Below, in pieces: positions 25,901 through 38,100 of a DNA stretch of 64,000 bases. Position numbers and translations under genes: made by a program. The DNA is from Sanderia malayensis (lineage: Eukaryota > Cnidaria > Scyphozoa > Semaeostomeae > Pelagiidae): assembly GCA_013076295.1 (NCBI GenBank), contig RQOL01000616.1, positions 3,624,392-3,688,391 of the forward strand. Reading direction: 5' to 3'. Under the pieces are notes generated by a model, which searched no databases, was not told where the DNA came from, and saw only the letters and a list, made by a program, of their open reading frames with translations. The first letter of the stretch is position 1. Each line of letters begins with the position of its first letter.

Positions 25901-26343
25901 TTGGTCCTCCAGTTTTCCAAAACTGTTTGTTCACAAGATATCGCTGTGAGAATGTTTTGTCAGCTCCCAAAAAATTGAAATGATCCAACTGCCAAGAGAA
26001 AATATTTCAAACTTATGAAACAAAGTGCATTAATTAAGTGCATTTGCTCTTCTCAACAAACGTAAACAAGAAAAATAACCATGACAGGTAATTCTGAAAA
26101 GAGAGCGGAGCAGTAGGGCGGGGCATTTTAAGGTCCAGCAAATCTTACCGTTTGCTTGTAATAATATGTGTCATATTGATAGTCGTTCTCTTCAGAGATT
26201 CCTGGCACGGGAAACCTTGCAAGGGGACGAGTAAAATCGTCACCCACATCTCTCGTTGCACCAGCAGGCAATGCAAAGCTGACGTTCAGTTGTCCAGCAG
26301 CAACAAGAGCAAGAACGAGGACGCAGCCTGGCCCATACGCCAT
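22913..26343 (-). CDS. PRCP: Peptidase family S28 serine carboxypeptidase, PRCP/DPP7-like (14 exons, 502 aa)
   Basis: Exons: 26149-26343, 25848-25988, 25656-25757, 25472-25546, 25304-25361, 25152-25200, 24959-25013, 24721-24826, 24506-24622, 24169-24224, 23843-24007, 23586-23654, 23333-23454, 22913-23111; phases agree at all junctions. A signal peptide lies at residues 1-24 (start taken at the ATG that opens it, although an upstream in-frame ATG exists at 26445). Family hallmarks are [24 protein letters not shown], the nucleophile motif GGSYGG (Ser188), SNGNLDPW (Asp442) and GAHHLDLR (His468/469), so the triad is intact. Length equals the family norm of about 490-500. S28 enzymes act in lysosomes or are secreted and cleave next to proline or remove N-terminal dipeptides. 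WFCKNTGFMWD favours PRCP, while YPYPASF and [15 protein letters not shown] recall DPP7, so the subtype is open. Confidence 0.92.
23716..23816. mobile_element. Mariner-type MITE, 101 bp, in an intron of the S28 gene
   Basis: Terminal inverted repeats of about 33 bp start with cagggtgggccaataagt on the left and cagggtgaaccaaaaaagt on the right (reverse complement). TA dinucleotides flank both ends (23714-23715 and 23817-23818), as for Tc1/mariner insertions. No ORF. It shares its ends with the element at 47497-47752. Confidence 0.8.
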
Positions 26344-26912
26344 TTCAACTCTGTGTCTTGAATGCGTTCGGTTTTGCTTCAGATGGAAAGCTCCTTCTTG
26401 AGAAATAGCTTTCTGGCGTGTGACACGGTCATTTTGTTTTGCCACAAGTATTTAAATAGGCTGGTCTCACGTGAAACTTGAATGATAACAACTTGTCACG
26501 ATGCCACACACACTGTATCACATGATGTTCTTTCGCTCAATCGCATTCGCATCGCAATTTGCACACGAACACGACACGAACCTGCTCCACGTGGGTAAAT
26601 GGCCCGTCATACCAAGATCATGCCCCTTATAAGCAGGTGACGTCAATTTATTTGTTGCAATTTCAGTACACTAAGATTGCGGACCCCCACCCCTGGAAGT
26701 TAAGTCCAAAAAAATAAAGTCTCTGAGAATAAGAAGGAAAAATAAATGAATAAATGAACAAATCCTGAAGAGAAATGAATCCACCCGCCCCCACCCCCAC
26801 CCCCACCTCCTTGTCTTCAACCTCCAGTCTCCTCCAGTCGAGTTCTGTGATGTGGCATGTATGGGCTATGATCTAGTAGACTTAACCGTGGAATGGCAAT
26901 GGCCTGAAAGAA
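26344..26912. promoter_or_regulatory. Divergent promoter of the S28 peptidase and TSR2, with CRE and E-box sites
   Basis: This region separates two genes that start on opposite strands. It contains a full CRE palindrome tgacgtca (26638-26645) and two E-boxes cacgtg (26468-26473, 26588-26593). There is also a pyrimidine-rich (CCCCCA)n tract near 26785-26812. Binding is not shown by the sequence. Confidence 0.5.
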
Positions 26913-27773
26913 ATGGCGGATAAATGGGCAGTTTTCAGAGAGGCAGTTCGTCATTCTTTAGAATGCTGGCCGGCCCTTCATATTGCCAAACAGCAGAGAC
27001 TCGGTGGAGATAACGTTGTTGAAAAACTTGAGTGGCTGCTTGAAATGATTGTGCAAGTATTTCATAGTAATGGTAAGTTATTGTAAAGTCGTCCTCTGAT
27101 TTTAGGCCTTCCTCTTACTTTATTACCAACCTAACAGTTGACTACAAGGGAAAAGGAGGAACGTTATAAATATCACCATTTCTTTTTTAGATCATGTGTA
27201 TCCAGATGAACTTGAAGATTATATATCAGAATGCTTATATAATGAATTTGACATGATGGTTCAAGACGGAACAACACAAAAAGTTTGCTTCAATTGCTAT
27301 TATAAATTCAAAACTTATTTTATTTTTATTACATGGTGTCAATTTATCAACCAATAATGCATTATATTTTCCAGCTTGTTGAAACCATATGCAGATACAG
27401 TGATCTTTGTGTCTCTGGGAGAATGGCAGAAGTCATAGAAGAGCTGAGAGTTCCACCTCCAACTATTCCTAACATTGTCAGTCAAGTCAACCCAGATGAC
27501 AATGGATCAGAAGACGAAAGTGACAAGCAATCAGCATCTGCTCACAACAGTTTAGTAAATGCAACAGCTATGGAAACTGGTGAGTTGTTGATGGATGACA
27601 TTTTTTATTTCAACTAAGAGCGCCTGTTTCTTGGATTTGTTTACAAGATTAAATGCTTAAATTGTTCCTTTTCTATAGACCAAAGTGCACCAATGGAAAC
27701 GGAAAATGCAAGTAACGATGATGGCTGGGAGGTCGTGAAAAAATCACGGAAGAAAAACAACAAAACTTCCTGA
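26913..27773 (+). CDS. TSR2: Pre-rRNA-processing protein TSR2 (4 exons, 183 aa)
   Basis: Exons 26913-27072, 27191-27282, 27375-27579 and 27679-27773, with phases 1, 0, 1. The N-terminal half matches the TSR2 domain (WPALHIAKQQRLGG, LEWLLEMIVQVF, ECLYNEFDMMVQDG). An acidic, Ser-rich linker (DDNGSEDESD) follows, and then the C-terminal DGWEVVKKSRKK, a typical TSR2 ending. TSR2 is the chaperone that delivers RPS26 to pre-40S ribosomes in the nucleus. Length is as expected. An upstream ATG at about 26894 is closed after a few codons, so the start at 26913 is preferred. It shares a promoter region with the S28 gene on the other strand. Confidence 0.93.
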
Positions 27774-28037
27774 ATCGCTGCATATCTCTTTTCGAAAGAT
27801 TTCTTTAGCTTTTAGTCACAGAATATTTAATATTTTAAAATTAGATTTTGGCTCACGATCTATGTGTATGTATTACCCTGTCATGTGGTCTTATTTTGCA
27901 TCAGTTGCATTTTGCATCGTTTTCTATTGCAGTCACATTTTAAGTATCAGCAGTTTCATTGGAATTATTTCCATTGCTTTCATGCATGTTATCTTGCGTT
28001 GTCTGATAATGGAACAAGTATGGAACGCTGTTTTTCT

Positions 28038-28106
28038 TACGTAATCCACTGCATACGTAATCCAAAGTCCACTGCATACGTAAGTCCACTGCATACGTAA
28101 TCCAAA
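28038..28106. repeat. Short tandem repeat of tccactgcatacgtaa
   Basis: Three to four copies of a unit close to gtccactgcatacgtaa (some with a ccaaa insert) lie at the 3' end of the FRAG1/DRAM-like sequence and scramble its C-terminus. Confidence 0.75.
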
Positions 28107-28699
28107 ATATGTTGATAACTGCAAACGGTACCAGCACTGATGCTTGCAATACACTGGCAGATTTGTGCACAACTCCAATGATAATCAGTAATGGGGATGC
28201 AGTGGATATGACTGTCAGTGCACACCTGGTGTATGCTAACCATCTTCTATGATATTCGGGCGTGTGAATGCTCACATATGCCTGTATACCAATGTATACA
28301 CAGCTCGACCCAATGAAGATACTCTGGCCAATCAGTGTCAATGTGTATGAATAATGTCAACATGGCTTCTCCAAAAACAACAGCAATTCCAAACATGCAA
28401 GACATTTCATTTGATCTTGGGCAGGCTGGGTGGCGGAATACAAGCAGTTGCAGATATCGCACGTATATCAACGTAATATGAAGCAGAATCGTGATGCATG
28501 ATCCAATGGAAAACACAATATTTTCCGGTGTTTGGGCCGCAGCTTTTCTAATTGATGGCACTTGACTCTTATGTTCAAGATGTCCAAGTGCCAAGGCTAT
28601 GATATATGACGTGATGAAGGTAATCAACGGAACAAGACCTGCGCAAATGGCCAAGATCAGATAGGACCTGCTTCTAACGCCCCCGCTGTCCATTGGCAT
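28095..28699 (-). pseudogene. FRAG1/DRAM-family membrane protein, intronless and frameshifted
   Basis: From an ATG at 28699 one frame reads a multi-pass membrane protein: LAICAGLVPLITFITSYIIA, LGHLE, PSIRKAAAQTPENIVF, ILLHITLIYVRYLQL and SCMFGIAVVFGEAM. Near 28345-28365 the homologous frame shifts by one base and goes on as LTLIGQSIFIGSSCVYIGIQ, STASPLLIIIGV and VLVPFAVINIFWI. The five to six hydrophobic helices and the P-x-I...TPE...F...YVRY pattern fit the FRAG1/DRAM/Sfk1 family (membrane proteins in autophagy and GPI-related processes). No intron interrupts about 600 bp, unlike neighbouring genes, and the C-terminus runs into a tandem repeat. This suggests a retrocopy that has decayed, though a sequencing error at the shift would leave an intact intronless gene. 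Confidence 0.6.
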
Positions 28700-29717
28700 T
28701 GGAAGGGACGATTCAATGGCAATTGATCATTTACGATTCAACCTGCGGCGGTCATTGGAGAAAGGACCTCTGTTTAAGGCGGTTTAAGGAACCAATTCCT
28801 TTTTCATGTTGGTCTTTTGATTGGAGCATTGTCATTCACACGATGGCTGATTGTTCTAATATGACGTCATATTGAAAATCAACAAGCTTTGTCTCTTCTT
28901 CTTCAACGCCGCAGCCCCAATGGAGGCGTGGGCACTATTCAAATCAAAACAATTTCGTGGTTACGTTGCATTGTTGCGAGCTATTATCATTCCTCTGCAC
29001 CATTACCTGATATTGTTTACCTGGGCTTTTTCTTCTTTTCCTTTGGTTTCTCACCACATCATAACTCATCAAAGTAGCAACAGACGTGAGAAAAAAACAA
29101 AAGAAAACACAACCAATAATGTTGTCACAACCATTGATTCAACAGCTCTACATATATACAATTACAACCAATAATAACAACCAATAATAATTACAATATA
29201 TCAACGGAATCAGTCAGTTGGTGATATACCTTGCAGTTTACTCCATACCTTGGGCATGGATAAACGGGTCATGCTACGCAAACGTCGCTAATAATAAAGC
29301 TGACTGAAAGCTATTTGCTAAACGAGAAACACGACGAGTGTATTTCATGAATAACTACAGTTACTTTTGAGTTTCAAGGGTGGTATATACGAAAGATTTG
29401 GCTCAGAGTATGGGCTTGTTTTGTTAATGATTCATTTAATTATGGTCAGGGATGGAAATCGGGACACAAAAGTAACTGTACAATAAATTAAAGGCAAAAT
29501 AAAATAAAATATAGCTACTATTCACCCTTTGAAAGAGTAAAATAATATATGATGAATATTCAGGATGCATCATTGTGTAAACGCTTGTGCGCAACTCTAA
29601 AAAAATTATGTTTTGTAAATAAAAAAATTAACAATACGCAAAAGATTAGATATAATCATCATCATTGAGCATGACATTTTAAATTTACGTGGTGAATTTG
29701 CTCGAAGCAATCGTGCA
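28700..29717. other. Intergenic, no gene recognised
   Basis: Several short plus-strand ORFs (up to 100 codons) resemble no family and lack splice support. A CRE palindrome within aatatgacgtcatatt lies at 28862-28869. The rest is AT-rich and probably includes the 3' UTR of the carrier gene. Confidence 0.4.
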
Positions 29718-32700
29718 TCACGAATTGCACAGAAAACTGACAACAAACTCATACATAACAAACATAGTGGCACTGTTAGGAATTTGTCTTGCAATCTGAG
29801 TACCCAGTCCACCATACAAACCTCGAATACCTTCTTCAGCTGCCACAAGACGCAACGTTTGAACGATCGAATGATACTTCTTGATACCGTTGACAGCAGG
29901 CTGTCTTAATCGAGTCCTGACCACCTCGTGAGGATACATGGCTGTACACGACACGATCTTTGACGCACTTGCTGCTACTATAAACTGTGCAAAGTCACCG
30001 AGACACTTTCCAGTTTCGTCGTCTTGATCATCGCACGGTCTCAGCTTCATTTTCAAATGTTCATACAGAACAAAGTGAATGCTTGTCTCGGCAATGCCAA
30101 CGTAGGAAATAAGCAAGCCACGGTAGAACCCTTTCAGTCCTTCTGTTCTGTACAGTCTCGCGATCGTGTCTCGTAAGGATGAACCACCTTTTCTGTGGAG
30201 AAAATACAGTAGTGCTTGTAAATGAACTCACAGTAACCAATACAGCGATAATGCATGCATTGATAAAGATGCTATGTTACTGCAAATTTGTTCAGAGAAG
30301 CGAGGTTACCTTTTGTCTAGCTGGAGTCTCGTTTTCAGCACCCAAACTGGGCAGGTTACCGTGTTTGAAGAGAAGCCTGATGATGCAATAAAAAAAATAA
30401 CAATTCACACTGTGTTGATATACTCCGGTCCGGTTAAGCGGCCTATATGCAAAAGGGCTTGGTGCATGGTGCATAGCTGATTATCAGGCTCTCGATTAAG
30501 CAGTGAGCCTGTTCTTTTGATAGCTTATCAGTCGTGATACTTCCACTCCATCCATAGTAGTAACACGACTATGCGCAATGCAACAATGCAAATCGCAAAC
30601 AACCATGAATAGATCCAAGGTGCTCCAATCAAGCCACACAACAACACTAGCCCCAAATATCAATAGGCCATGCTTAGCGCGGGCAAACCTATACATTCTA
30701 AATGCTTAATAATGATAACAAGGTTATATCAAAGAAATTACGAGCATAACTGCGCCTAAGAGGCAAAATAAGGACTCAGACATGTCTCCCATGATGAAGC
30801 GAATGCAATATCCCCAAGTCAGGCGGAGATCGCGGCGCAGCGCGGCGCGGCGAACTTAGGCTAGCGCAAGCGGATCGCGGCAGCGCCTCGCAAGCTAGTC
30901 CTTAGGAAATTTTTCAAGGCATTGTAAGCTACGGATTTGGTCGAGCTTAAATGCTTTATTGTAAAACGAGGTTTGCTGCGTCAACAACAAAGATTCGAAC
31001 TTTGGATTCGCCGATATCTCCTGCCCTCTGATTGGTCCTAGCATAATTGATCACCGGAATAGCATGCACACTGAAAAGCCAATTATCACAAGTGTCGTAT
31101 CTTAGAGATTACTCAATAACGACTACATTACGTCCTAATGGTTTCAGGTGTACACTAATCTAACACATTATACGTTATTACCCAGAATAAAGAGCACAGG
31201 AGATATAGGGTGACCAAAGTTGCAAGTTGTTATGATTTACAGTACCGCTGGCTGAGTTTCTTTCACTGTCAAGCCCAGCAAAGGGCTACCAAAGTTCCTT
31301 GTTTTGTGACATGCGCTAGCCATCCAAGATAGCTAGGTCACGTGGGTGCAGACTAGGAAAAAGTCAAAGCATGATGAAAGTAATTAACAGCAAAATATAA
31401 ACAATCTCCAATCAGTAATAGACGATTGCAAATTCATTCTGCTGCTGACTGTCAATATTCCATGAGCCTTTAATTTTGCGAATTCTTTAGAAATTATTAT
31501 ACCCGATATCAGTGCTTCCATGGAAACTCAAAGGAGATATAATAAACCTCAATCCCATATAATCCAGAAGCAAATATGTAATCAGGAATTCTTATCGAAT
31601 AATACCTGCAGAATGGTAAATGAGAACAGAATATCTCAATTGAACAGAAACATTTAATTCCACATGGATGAATCCATTTGTGGCATGCCAGAGATTAGAA
31701 ATTTTGCAAAACAACTCTGAGTTGTCTCAAACAACCACAGATGAATTCTATCAAGCATTTGTTCGTTTTCGACACATTGAATATTTATTCTTCTTTATAT
31801 GCATTTATGGCAATGTTTAATTTGCTTAAGAATTGACTGCAAAAGACTCCCTCGGTTGAAATGAAGTATCTTGTCAAACGTTTATGAGGGTAAGAGAAAT
31901 TGATAGAATGACAAGGATTTGTTGATAGAAGAAGTTGAGCAGAAGATGGGGGTATAGAAGGGGTTTCAATCAGAACGGGATGCAATTTGAAATCAATTTG
32001 TCTTACCAGCAGCTGCCCCAGCGAATAATGGAACCAATTTGCTGTCTTTATGGAGCAAGCCACATGACTTTAGTGCTTTCTTTGTTTTGGCATACACAGA
32101 AAAATAAATGGCTCTGCAAATTTAAAAATTCAATATTGATCATAATCATAATAATAATCATCCTAATCAAATGCTTGCCAATTGTGTTTTGGTGATAATT
32201 GCATAAAATTAGCATCAAGTGCACCTGCTGCCGTGCCAATCAACACAGGGTGCTTCAAGCTTTTATGGGCTTAGATATCCAATACATACCTTGAAGGTGT
32301 AACACCAACTAGATTTGGTGCCAGTCCTTTGAAGAGTGCTCTCACACCTTCTTCCTGAACAATTTGTCTGCAAAAATTAAATATGTATTATGACACAGAA
32401 TTATTATTGTGGAGTATATACGACTCATTCGTATATAGTCCAATTACAAATGAGTTGCATATACATTATATATATGGATATATAATGTGCATACATAAGT
32501 TGGACATTGCGAAATACAAAGTACAAGTATATGATAATAAATACCTCAAGCATTGTAAAATGCCAGGTTGTACTTTAGTTGCAGTACTTTGAAGATGGAG
32601 ACCAGCGTGAGAGTATGAGACTTGAAAATTTGAGCTTTGAATTGCATTTGCACCGGCAGTAATCGTCCGTAGAGAATAATTTGCAATAGAGGATTGCTGT

Positions 32701-33246
32701 CTGGTTTTCAAAACATCAAGCGGGCATGTTACAATTGCACCAGATGTTCCCCCGACTCTGTATATAAAGAAACAATAAGCATTTAAAGTTTCTGTTGCAA
32801 CAAATCTTTTCGATAGCATTACGCAAGAGAAAGGCCTGGTTTTCTTCAAGCTTTAAAAATAAGCAAGGGCCAAGGGGAAACACCGAATAAACAACATGAT
32901 GGGTTGCACATATCCATTCAAAAGGCCTATTTCCGGTCGCAATAAAAATGTCTGTGTTTTGTGACGAAACCCAAGCTCTACTGTGTCTATGCACGCAAAA
33001 ATACTGCAGGCATAGCTATTTTACTATCCTTCATTTTCGCATGATTTTAGATTCTGGATTATTGCATATAGAAATAACTTTCCTTCTGTTAAATTTATGC
33101 ACAATTAAACTTCTCAGTAAGAATAGGAAGCAAAGTTAAGGCCATGCCTATTGCTTGCCAAGCCTTATCGCAGTTGGAAATAGAACCACGATGAAAACTC
33201 ACCCTCCAGCGATCATGTGAACTAAAGTGGTTTGCGAACATGGCAT
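29718..33246 (-). CDS. SLC25A33/36: Mitochondrial pyrimidine nucleotide carrier, SLC25A33/36-like (6 exons, 327 aa)
   Basis: Exons 33203-33246, 32545-32757, 32290-32367, 32007-32113, 30310-30376 and 29718-30192; all phases agree. The three repeats of the mitochondrial carrier fold carry the signatures [18 protein letters not shown] (the W variant typical of this subfamily) and [11 protein letters not shown]. Further subfamily marks are [41 protein letters not shown] and [16 protein letters not shown]25A33/36 proteins exchange pyrimidine nucleotides across the inner mitochondrial membrane and support mtDNA and mtRNA synthesis. Length is close to the vertebrate proteins (about 311-321). The segment encoded by the second half of exon 2 (residues about 45-75) is a longer Ser-rich loop than usual. 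The start was chosen because [15 protein letters not shown] aligns with the family N-terminus. Confidence 0.92.
30830..30910. other. GC-rich patch in a carrier intron
   Basis: The stretch around gcggcgcagcgcggcgcggcg is strongly GC-rich compared with its surroundings. No gene seen. The intron 30377-32006 is otherwise AT-rich and without ORFs. Confidence 0.5.
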
Positions 33247-34572
33247 GATATAAGCGAAAAATGTTTTCCAAATCCAGTGTACATAAATATTATTTTGTTT
33301 CTTTTCTCTTATTACAGTCTTTCTTCTTTCAAGAACTTTCGTTTCTGACGATATATTTTCAAGTGCGTGGTGTGACATATGCGCGTTCAGATTTCCCAGT
33401 GAAAATACACAAGATAATGTCTCGATCCAGTCCCCCCTTGCGCAGTGACGTAATCATATTTGAAGTGACCCTGTGGCTCTTTGAATTCAATGCAACATTA
33501 ATTGAAACTTAAGTAATTTTTATTATTTTATTCATTAACTCAGCTCAACATTATTCTCCTAACCTTAACCCTCACACTAACTATCCACATCACATGTGCT
33601 CCTGCACAGAAGATTAAACATACTGCGCAGTTACCAACCTTTAGGCTTCGAGCCCTGATCCCAACCCTAACCTTAGCCCTGACCCTAGACTTCTCTCTGC
33701 AGCATAATTCCGACTAAATTCCTTTTCCCTGTGTCCGTGGCTTCCTTCAACGTGTTTGTCTGTTTTAAGTTGTAATGTATATCGTACAAATGAATTGTTT
33801 TAAGTTCTTTTGTATATTCGACACATGAAATGTGCATTCAAACGTGTGAAAATGGTTGCTTTTGCTATTTGCTAAATCACCCAGATTAAAGAAAAACATA
33901 TTTCAAGCATGTTATCTCAGATGTTATATTTTTGGGAAACATTAGACAATGCTAAAATAATACAATACGTGTTATTATGACTTAGGGTTAAGTAACTAAC
34001 ATCTGCAAGAACTTGCATGTATGATAACAAATTTCTTAAAAATATGAAGGACACAAAATCAAGCACCCAATCCATAATCTTCCTTGACCCCTTGATGACA
34101 ATTGCGAGAGGCTTCTCTTTTGTACATGTCGCCAACTCACTCGAATTAGACTTGCATTACTGGTTGCAGGCTCAGAACAGGTTTAAAACAGATATTATGC
34201 ATAAAACAAACACAAAATAATTCTTGATGTTCCATTTTGAAAATTACATATAACTACTTACAAAAGTATGAAAAATAAAAAATTTAGCTAAAATACGGTG
34301 GAATATTTTTGCTTAATCCCAAATCCAGTTTCTTCAAAGTGCTCAGAAAAACTCGCATAAAAATCTGGAAATTGCACGATTTCTTTTAAAATGATCCTTG
34401 ACGGACACTTAGTCTAATTCTATTAGGAAAAAATGTGATTGTATGTTATTTTTCAAAAATATAATGCCCTGTGAACTCACGAGACACAAAATAAAGTATA
34501 ATTTAAAAAATCATTTGTTTTACTTCTCCTCCTTTGCATTCCAGCACCTTTTCTCCCACCGTATAAAATGGG
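33247..34572. other. Intergenic, with a diverged telomere-like fragment
   Basis: No coding sequence recognised. Positions about 33557-33690 carry degenerate CCCTAA repeats around tgctcctgcacag, tactgcgcagttaccaacc and tttaggcttcgagccc. This is a diverged single copy of the minisatellite unit seen at 13428-14431. Confidence 0.5.
33557..33690. repeat. Single diverged copy of the telomere-like minisatellite unit
   Basis: Cytosine-rich cctaaccttaaccct and ccctgatcccaaccctaacc flank a core resembling that of the intronic array (ctcctgc...ctgcgca...cacctttacggcctc against ctcctgc...ctgcgca...aacctttaggcttcg). Confidence 0.55.
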
Positions 34573-35129
34573 TTAAATTAAACGTAAATACTTAGTTGTC
34601 TTTCCAAAGTCCTTTGTGGACCAAACGGCGGTATACGTTAAATGTACGGATTTCGTCCATTCCTGCATAATTTCCGATGCTTCCGCCAATGTTCGTGCCT
34701 GGTGTATTTGTCCTATTCCAGCTTCTACAAATGAAATACACATGCGAGCATTCAAAAATTATTTTGTTTAAGTACAGACAGTTGTAGGAAGAAAAACATT
34801 ACCTGTTGTTGCCACATCGACGTTTCTTGCTTCATATTCTTGGGAAATAATGAATATGTTACATTTACAATTAGTTCTTGTCCAAGGCCGCAATACTCAA
34901 GCAGCCATAATGATATTATTATAAAGATGCTGCCAGAAAGAACGCGCGGTTGGTTGCCGTGAATCCAAGTGCTAAAAAATTACAGAACGTCAAACATTTG
35001 AATCAATGCAATCTTTAATTTAAAGAGGGTAATATAATTTATAAAACGGTCAAAAAGCAACAATGAGTAATAACTTACCATCACAAAGTCGTTCAGGCTC
35101 AGCATAGCATAGGAAATCAGAATAGTAGG
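34573..35129 (-). CDS. 3' end of an unrecognised gene, entered by a hAT transposon
   Basis: Three exons join in phase 1: 35079 to at least 35121, 34803-34838 and 34573-34724, ending in TAA. They encode ...CYAEPERLCD, then EYEARNVDVATT, then EAGIGQIHQARTLAEAS and a tail ending TTKYLRLI. Splice donors (gtaagt at 35078, gtaatg at 34802) and acceptors are standard. I do not recognise the protein. The frame upstream of CYAEPERLCD stays open (DSYYSDFL) across the transposon target site to 38465 and beyond. The hAT element therefore sits either in this exon or in the polypyrimidine tract just before it. No further upstream exons were identified. Confidence 0.5.
35122..35129. repeat. Left copy of the 8-bp hAT target-site duplication
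   Basis: atagtagg, repeated exactly at 38457-38464 on the other side of the element. Confidence 0.9.
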
Positions 35130-38100
35130 CAGGGCCGCATTTAAGTCGGTGGGGGCCCTGGGCCCAAAATTAATTTGGGCCCCTTGAAATACATCAAAAA
35201 ATTTTTTTATGTATTTCACGTATAGAGTACTCAGATTCAGTCATTACAAACAAGTTAATATCAACTAAATAGTTTGATAGAAAAAACTCAAAAAATGAAT
35301 AATTTGTAAAAATATACACATTTCGGTGCAATCCCAATAAACTACTCTTGTCCTTTAGTTCATGATGCTGCTAATTCTTTTCGTCTTGCCTTCACTGCTG
35401 CAAAATTGCAGATGATTTTCTTGGCGTCTAAACCTCTCAGCACATCAAAATTTGCGGCCATTAAGCATAACGCAGTAACGCGGTCTTGTGACATGGTGGA
35501 CCTTAGTTGACTCTTGACCCTTTTCAGCATAGAGAAACTTCTTTCACCGGAGGCAACTCCACATGGCAAGGTGAGTAACAGTCTAAGTGCGGTCATTGCA
35601 TTTGGGAAAGTGGCAGCTACACCTCCTTTCACAATTTGCTCTAACAGAAACTCCGAAATAGGCTTTTGTCTTTCATGGGGCTGTCGCCTCTTCAATTTCT
35701 TTCTTTTTTTGTGACATTCGGTGTCGGTATCAAGGAGATTCCTCCTCTTATAGAGGAACGTTTGAAGAGGCTTTTCAACAAACTTGCGATATTGCCGAAT
35801 TTCCATTTCCATGTCATCATCAAAATGATTTGGATAGGCTTCTTTCAGGACTTTACAATTAGTAGCAACGTCCACATCTTTGCTATCCAGACTAACGAGA
35901 AAACCAAATCTGTCATTGATAAGCTCGTATGCTGCTTGCCGCCGGGAGAGCTCAGTTTGGAGACTGTCGATGATTGGCAGGTACGTATTAACGTAAAAGG
36001 CTCGTTCGCCAGCTAGCTCTACTCCACTTGTTGCACTCTCGTCCGTTGGCTTTTTTCTTTTGATTTTCCTCCTTCTCTCATCTCTGAATTCCTGATATGT
36101 TGCATCGCTGAATGATTTTGCCTTGTCGAGATACTCTTTGAATTTTCCTTCACTTCTGATCTCTGAAATGTATGACTTCAAACTGCGATACAAGTCAACA
36201 ACGCATGAAAGACTCAGATCAATCGTTTGCAAAGACAGATTTGTAGCATTTATTCTCCCAAGTAAGTCATACCAAAACAAGCACATGAATGCATATTCCA
36301 GAGCATTCATTTTGTCAGAAATTGACTCAGCATCATGTCTGGTCTGCATTGTTTGCTCTTCATCGTCAGCTAACTCGTCTAAGGATTTTTTAATGGGAAC
36401 AGAACCTTTCGCAAGTGCCCTGATAGCATCATGCCGAGCAGACCACCTCGTGTCTGATAACTTTTTAACCACCAGTTGGTGTTTTGCTAAGTTTTCTTTC
36501 ATAGAGTCCCATCGGTAGGTTGAAGAAGAAAAAAAATTATAAACTTCACTTACAATGGAAAAGAATGAGACTGCTTCACGACAACACTCAGCAGCAACAT
36601 TGCCCACAAGATTGAGTGAGTGGCTGGCACAAGGCATGTAAGGTGCACAACTATTTACTTCTTTGATTCTTGCTTGAACCCCAGTATATTTTCCTGACAT
36701 GTTGGATGCATTGTCGTATGACTGGCCTCTGCACAGATCAATGTCCAGCGTCAGGGCTTTCAAGGTCTCCAGGATGTCTGAGGTCAATGATTCACTTTTG
36801 TGTGATTTGATAGGTGTAAAACCAACAAATCTTTCTACGGGTTTTCCATTTTCAATGTACCTCACAACCAAAGTCAGCTGGTCAACGTGGGAGACATCTG
36901 GGGTGGAGTCCACAATAATGGAATAATACTTCGCCTCTTTGATGGACGCTACTATACTTTCACGCAACGCGTTTCCTAATATGCTTACAATTTCTTCCAT
37001 AGTTGCGTGAGATAGATATGATGGATATCCCGATCCTTGATTTCCGAAACGGGCAATATGGTCAGCTAGAAAAGGGTCAAATTTTCCAATGAGCTCCATT
37101 ATTCCAAGGAAATTACCGTTATCTGAGTTTCCGATAATGTGAGAATCTCCACGTAGAGCCAATCCTCTTTCTCCCAAGAACTTCACCACCTCGACCACCC
37201 TTGACAATACGCTTCCCCAATATGCTTCCTCTTTCTGTATTTGCTGTTGGTGTTGGGTATCAATCAAGCTTTGTCTTGTTTTCCAACGTCTGCAGGATTG
37301 AATGCTCTCAAAGTGGGCTGATGAACGCTCATGCACGTGAATCATCTCTGGGTGTTTCCAGTCATCAAAGCCTTCGTTGGAAAACATCGAAGAATGGTTA
37401 GTACTTTCGAACAACTTGCAATAAAAGCAAAAAACTTTCCCTGTTGATGGAGAATAAAGAAGCCACTCTCTCTTAATTTTCTCGCCGTCTGGCAGCTTTC
37501 TGTGAAGAAGGGATTCACTAAAATATCGAGTTTTTATTCGTGCTCTCTCTTTAAACTCCCTTGCCGACTGAATGTACGGAGATGTCCACCTTTGGCACTG
37601 CGTGGGTCCATTCGAGGCCCAGTAGTGTCGAAGTTCCTCAGTGATCTCTGTCCACTGTGCTGCATCATTAGAAAAGTGACTGACCAAAAGACTTTCTTCC
37701 ACATCGCCTTTCCTACTTCTTTCTCTGGACTCCTCGCAAGAAGAATCCGATTCTGAGCCTGAGAGATCTTCTTCTTTATCTGTGACATAAGCTATTTTTT
37801 CATTAGTTGATAACGTTTGGTTTTGTCCCTCGGTTGACAGTTCGCATATATCTTCTTGGATGCCTTCACCATCATTTCCTTCAGTCTCTTTGGGTTTTGA
37901 ATTGAAACCAAGACTTGTTAATTTTGGAACGTTTTTAAGAGATTCAGTTTCACGAATTTTCTTCAACTTTTTCTTTGCTGCACCGCTAGGGTAAGACCTG
38001 TTGCTCATCTTCAAACTTTATTTAAACCATAAGATAAGATCAATGTTTTGGGTAGATTCTTTGGCTTCATGTCATGAAGTCACGTCATGGTCATGGAAGA

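Noticed and set aside
35514..37756. Several plus-strand ORFs of 66-131 aa
   Set aside because: All are shadows of the 884-codon transposase on the minus strand.
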